In this document: piece by piece, positions 62,251 through 64,000 of the stretch | Layout of the letters: the number at the start of each line of letters is the position of its first letter | How positions within the stretch are numbered: position 1 is the stretch's first letter | NCBI RefSeq assembly: GCF_002967765.1 | Contig: NZ_PUHY01000014.1 | Coordinates: 186,001 to 250,000 of the forward strand | From: Blastopirellula marina | GTDB taxonomy: Bacteria; Planctomycetota; Planctomycetia; Pirellulales; Pirellulaceae | Length of the DNA stretch: 64,000 bases | Direction of reading: 5' to 3' | The notes under the pieces: generated by a model | What the model was told of the DNA's origin: nothing | The model's input: the letters and a program-made list of their open reading frames with translations, nothing else | Database searches by the model: none | Translations under genes and position numbers: made by a program

Positions 62251-64000
62251 ATGTCCTCGGCAAAAGGAAATCTGGGGCTGTTGATCGGCCTCAGCGTGAT
62301 CGTCTTCTTTACGAACCTCGGCGGGCCCAAGCTCTGGGACCGAGACGAGCCACGCAATGCTGGATGCGCGATTGAAATGATCGAGGCACACGACTGGGTG
62401 GTGCCACGTTTCAATGACGAACTCCGTACGCACAAGCCCGCGTTGTTGTACTGGTTGATGATCACGGCCTATTCGGTGTTCGGCATCAACGAATTTAGTG
62501 CTCGGTTTTTCTCGGCGGTGCTCGGCACACTGACCGTCTTGTTGACATACGACATGGGGCGGCGTCTATTCGATCGTAGCACTGGTCTGTGGGCTGGTAT
62601 TTGTCTCGCGACGACATTGATGTTCACCGTGGCTGCCCGTGCTGCGACCCCCGATGCACCGTTGATCTTTTTTGTTGCACTTGGAATGTGGGTGTTTGTC
62701 TGCTTCAGCTTTCGGGAAGATAAAGATGCGGACTCCCAAGGGACTACTTACTATCCAGCACAGTGGTGGCAGATCGCATTGCTGTATGGTGTGTTAGGCT
62801 TGGCGGTGCTTTCGAAAGGCCCGGTCGGCTTGGTCCTGCCCACCGCCATCATCGGCATGTTTTTGTTGATCATGCGTTTGCCGACCGCCGAACCTGCGAA
62901 CACGTGGTGGCAGTGGTTACTTTCTTTGACGCGCCCTTTCTTCCCGCTGCACTTCCTGAAAACCGTGTGGTTCATGCGACCCATCATCGCCGTGACTGCT
63001 TGTTTGTGCGTCGCGCTACCATGGTACCTGTGGGTCGCTGCTCGCGACTTTCGCTGGATTGAAGGTTTTTTCCTCGAACACAATTTGAATCGTGCGGTGA
63101 CCGCGTTTGAAGGGCATTCCGGTCCACCGGTTTACTACTTACTGGCGATCTGCGTTGGCTTCTTCCCCTGGTCGGTTTTCTTTTCGCCGATGCTGCTCGA
63201 TCTGGCTCGGCAACTGCGAGTCGAATCGAAAACACGTGCCGCTTTGATCTTCTGCTCGTGCTGGGTCGGTGTATGGTTGGCCGCCTTCTCGGTTGCTCAG
63301 ACGAAGTTGCCTAGCTACGTCACCCCACTCTATCCGGGGTTGGCCTTGCTGTTGGGCTGCTTCGTGACGCGAATCACTTCCCGGCAAATTGAGATTTCGC
63401 CTCGATGGTACGACCTGACGTTTGGGTTGACGACTCTCGTCGGCGTGATGATGACGATTGGACTAGCGGTCGCAGCGCGGATTTACCTGCCTGGCGAGTA
63501 CTTGGTACCGATCGTTGGTGTTGTGCTCGTCGTTGGTGGAATCCTGGCTTGGTGGTGGAGACGTCAGTCGGACATGCCGAAAGCATTCACCGCTTTTGCC
63601 GTGATGGCAACCTTGTTTGTCGTCGGCCTGTTCGGGCTCGTAGCCCAGCGTGTTTCCGATCATCAAGCGATTGGTCGATTGCTGGCCAAGATCGATCAGG
63701 CTGCGCCGGAGGCATCCCTGTGCTCTTACGGCGTAAGCGAAGCAAGCTGGGTTTACTATGCTCGGCAGCCAGTGAAGTTCGTTCCAGACGCAGCAGAAGA
63801 CTTAGAGCGAGAGTTCTCACAGGGGGTGAACACCATTGTGCTCACCACGCCAGAAAAGCTGGAAGAGCTTCCCGAATCGGTACGTGCCCAGTTGGTGGAA
63901 GTAGCGCGTGAGCCTTACTTCTTGAAAAACTATCCATTGATCGCACTACGCCCCTCGCCTGAGCTAGTTGAGATCGCGGTACGAAAGGTGACGGAAGCTC
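62251..64000 (+). CDS. ArnT/PMT-family glycosyltransferase, 3' end cut by the window
   Basis: The frame is open from ATG 62251 to the window end (583 codons seen), with AAAGGA before the ATG. The protein is a multi-pass membrane glycosyltransferase of the dolichyl-phosphate-mannose/ArnT type: FTNLGGPKLWDRDEPRNAGCAIEMIE near the start has the acidic DxDE loop, then HKPALLYWLMITAYSVFG, EFSARFFSAVLGTL and AARAATPDAPLIFF. About ten further helices and a soluble C-terminal part (from about residue 475) follow. It would use a polyprenyl-phosphate sugar to modify lipid A or another surface glycan. Its neighbour is a divergent PAP2 phosphatase. Confidence 0.88.
   Translation, partial: MSSAKGNLGLLIGLSVIVFFTNLGGPKLWDRDEPRNAGCAIEMIEAHDWVVPRFNDELRTHKPALLYWLMITAYSVFGINEFSARFFSAVLGTLTVLLTYDMGRRLFDRSTGLWAGICLATTLMFTVAARAATPDAPLIFFVALGMWVFVCFSFREDKDADSQGTTYYPAQWWQIALLYGVLGLAVLSKGPVGLVLPTAIIGMFLLIMRLPTAEPANTWWQWLLSLTRPFFPLHFLKTVWFMRPIIAVTACLCVALPWYLWVAARDFRWIEGFFLEHNLNRAVTAFEGHSGPPVYYLLAICVGFFPWSVFFSPMLLDLARQLRVESKTRAALIFCSCWVGVWLAAFSVAQTKLPSYVTPLYPGLALLLGCFVTRITSRQIEISPRWYDLTFGLTTLVGVMMTIGLAVAARIYLPGEYLVPIVGVVLVVGGILAWWWRRQSDMPKAFTAFAVMATLFVVGLFGLVAQRVSDHQAIGRLLAKIDQAAPEASLCSYGVSEASWVYYARQPVKFVPDAAEDLEREFSQGVNTIVLTTPEKLEELPESVRAQLVEVAREPYFLKNYPLIALRPSPELVEIAVRKVTEA

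Overview
The window looks like chromosomal core DNA of a planctomycete, most likely of the Pirellulaceae (Blastopirellula/Bremerella-like). The reasons are the number of secreted proteins from families expanded in that phylum (DUF1080, DUF1570, DUF6807/PmoA-like, YdjY-like, EF-hand/Gly-rich proteins, DUF3352-like), the divergent type II secretion (T2SS) cluster, and HemQ beside a PrkA/YeaH/SpoVR set. The assignment rests on gene content only. No tRNA, rRNA, CRISPR array, transposase or prophage gene was seen. Genes at both edges are cut: cinA lacks its 5' end and an ArnT-like glycosyltransferase lacks its 3' end.

Layout. 1-6.9 kb: information processing (cinA, aat, then dnaG-rpoD preceded by a promoter-like site and a structured leader, a zinc-ribbon coiled-coil gene, and greA preceded by a terminator-like hairpin inside its leader). 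7-17.4 kb: a secreted DUF6807 protein, a membrane protein with EF-hand-like loops, a two-gene RND efflux operon, the yggS-yggU pair, a 603-aa protein of unknown function and a YdjY-like secreted protein. 17.4-25.1 kb: a nested palindromic repeat, a small membrane protein, hemQ, an orphan gene flanked by two related palindromic repeats, then the stress module prkA -> yeaH -> 70-aa protein -> spoVR. 25.8-34.5 kb: a stand-alone receiver domain and mainly sugar or secreted-protein genes (WD40-like protein, Gfo/Idh/MocA oxidoreductase facing a DUF1080 protein, DUF2461, alpha/beta hydrolase, DUF3352-like).

35.5-50.8 kb: one minus-strand T2SS cluster in the order gspE-F-G-H-I-J-K, a PilM+PilN-like fusion, a PilO-like protein with an Ig-like domain and a GspC/PilP-like tail, a strong terminator, a 1247-aa secretin, and a lipoprotein. 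The lipoprotein's 3' end overlaps a convergent BON-domain gene by 158 bp. No prepilin peptidase and no separate gspC are in the window.

51-64 kb: a group of secreted Gly/Arg-rich proteins (an LTxEQ-type helical protein, a 513-aa seven-EF-hand protein, and a 1147-aa array of secretin N-domains that lacks the outer-membrane barrel), a DUF1570 metallopeptidase, an FKBP-type prolyl isomerase, a small WDPIGI-motif protein, a PAP2 phosphatase and the glycosyltransferase. Their position next to the T2SS suggests an exported or cell-surface system, but that link is inference.

The most unexpected non-coding signal is a set of nested palindromic intergenic elements from at least three sequence families (17447-17613; 19125-19179 and 19726-19888; 22876-22977 and 47299-47373). 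They sit between convergent genes, around an orphan gene, or inside operons.
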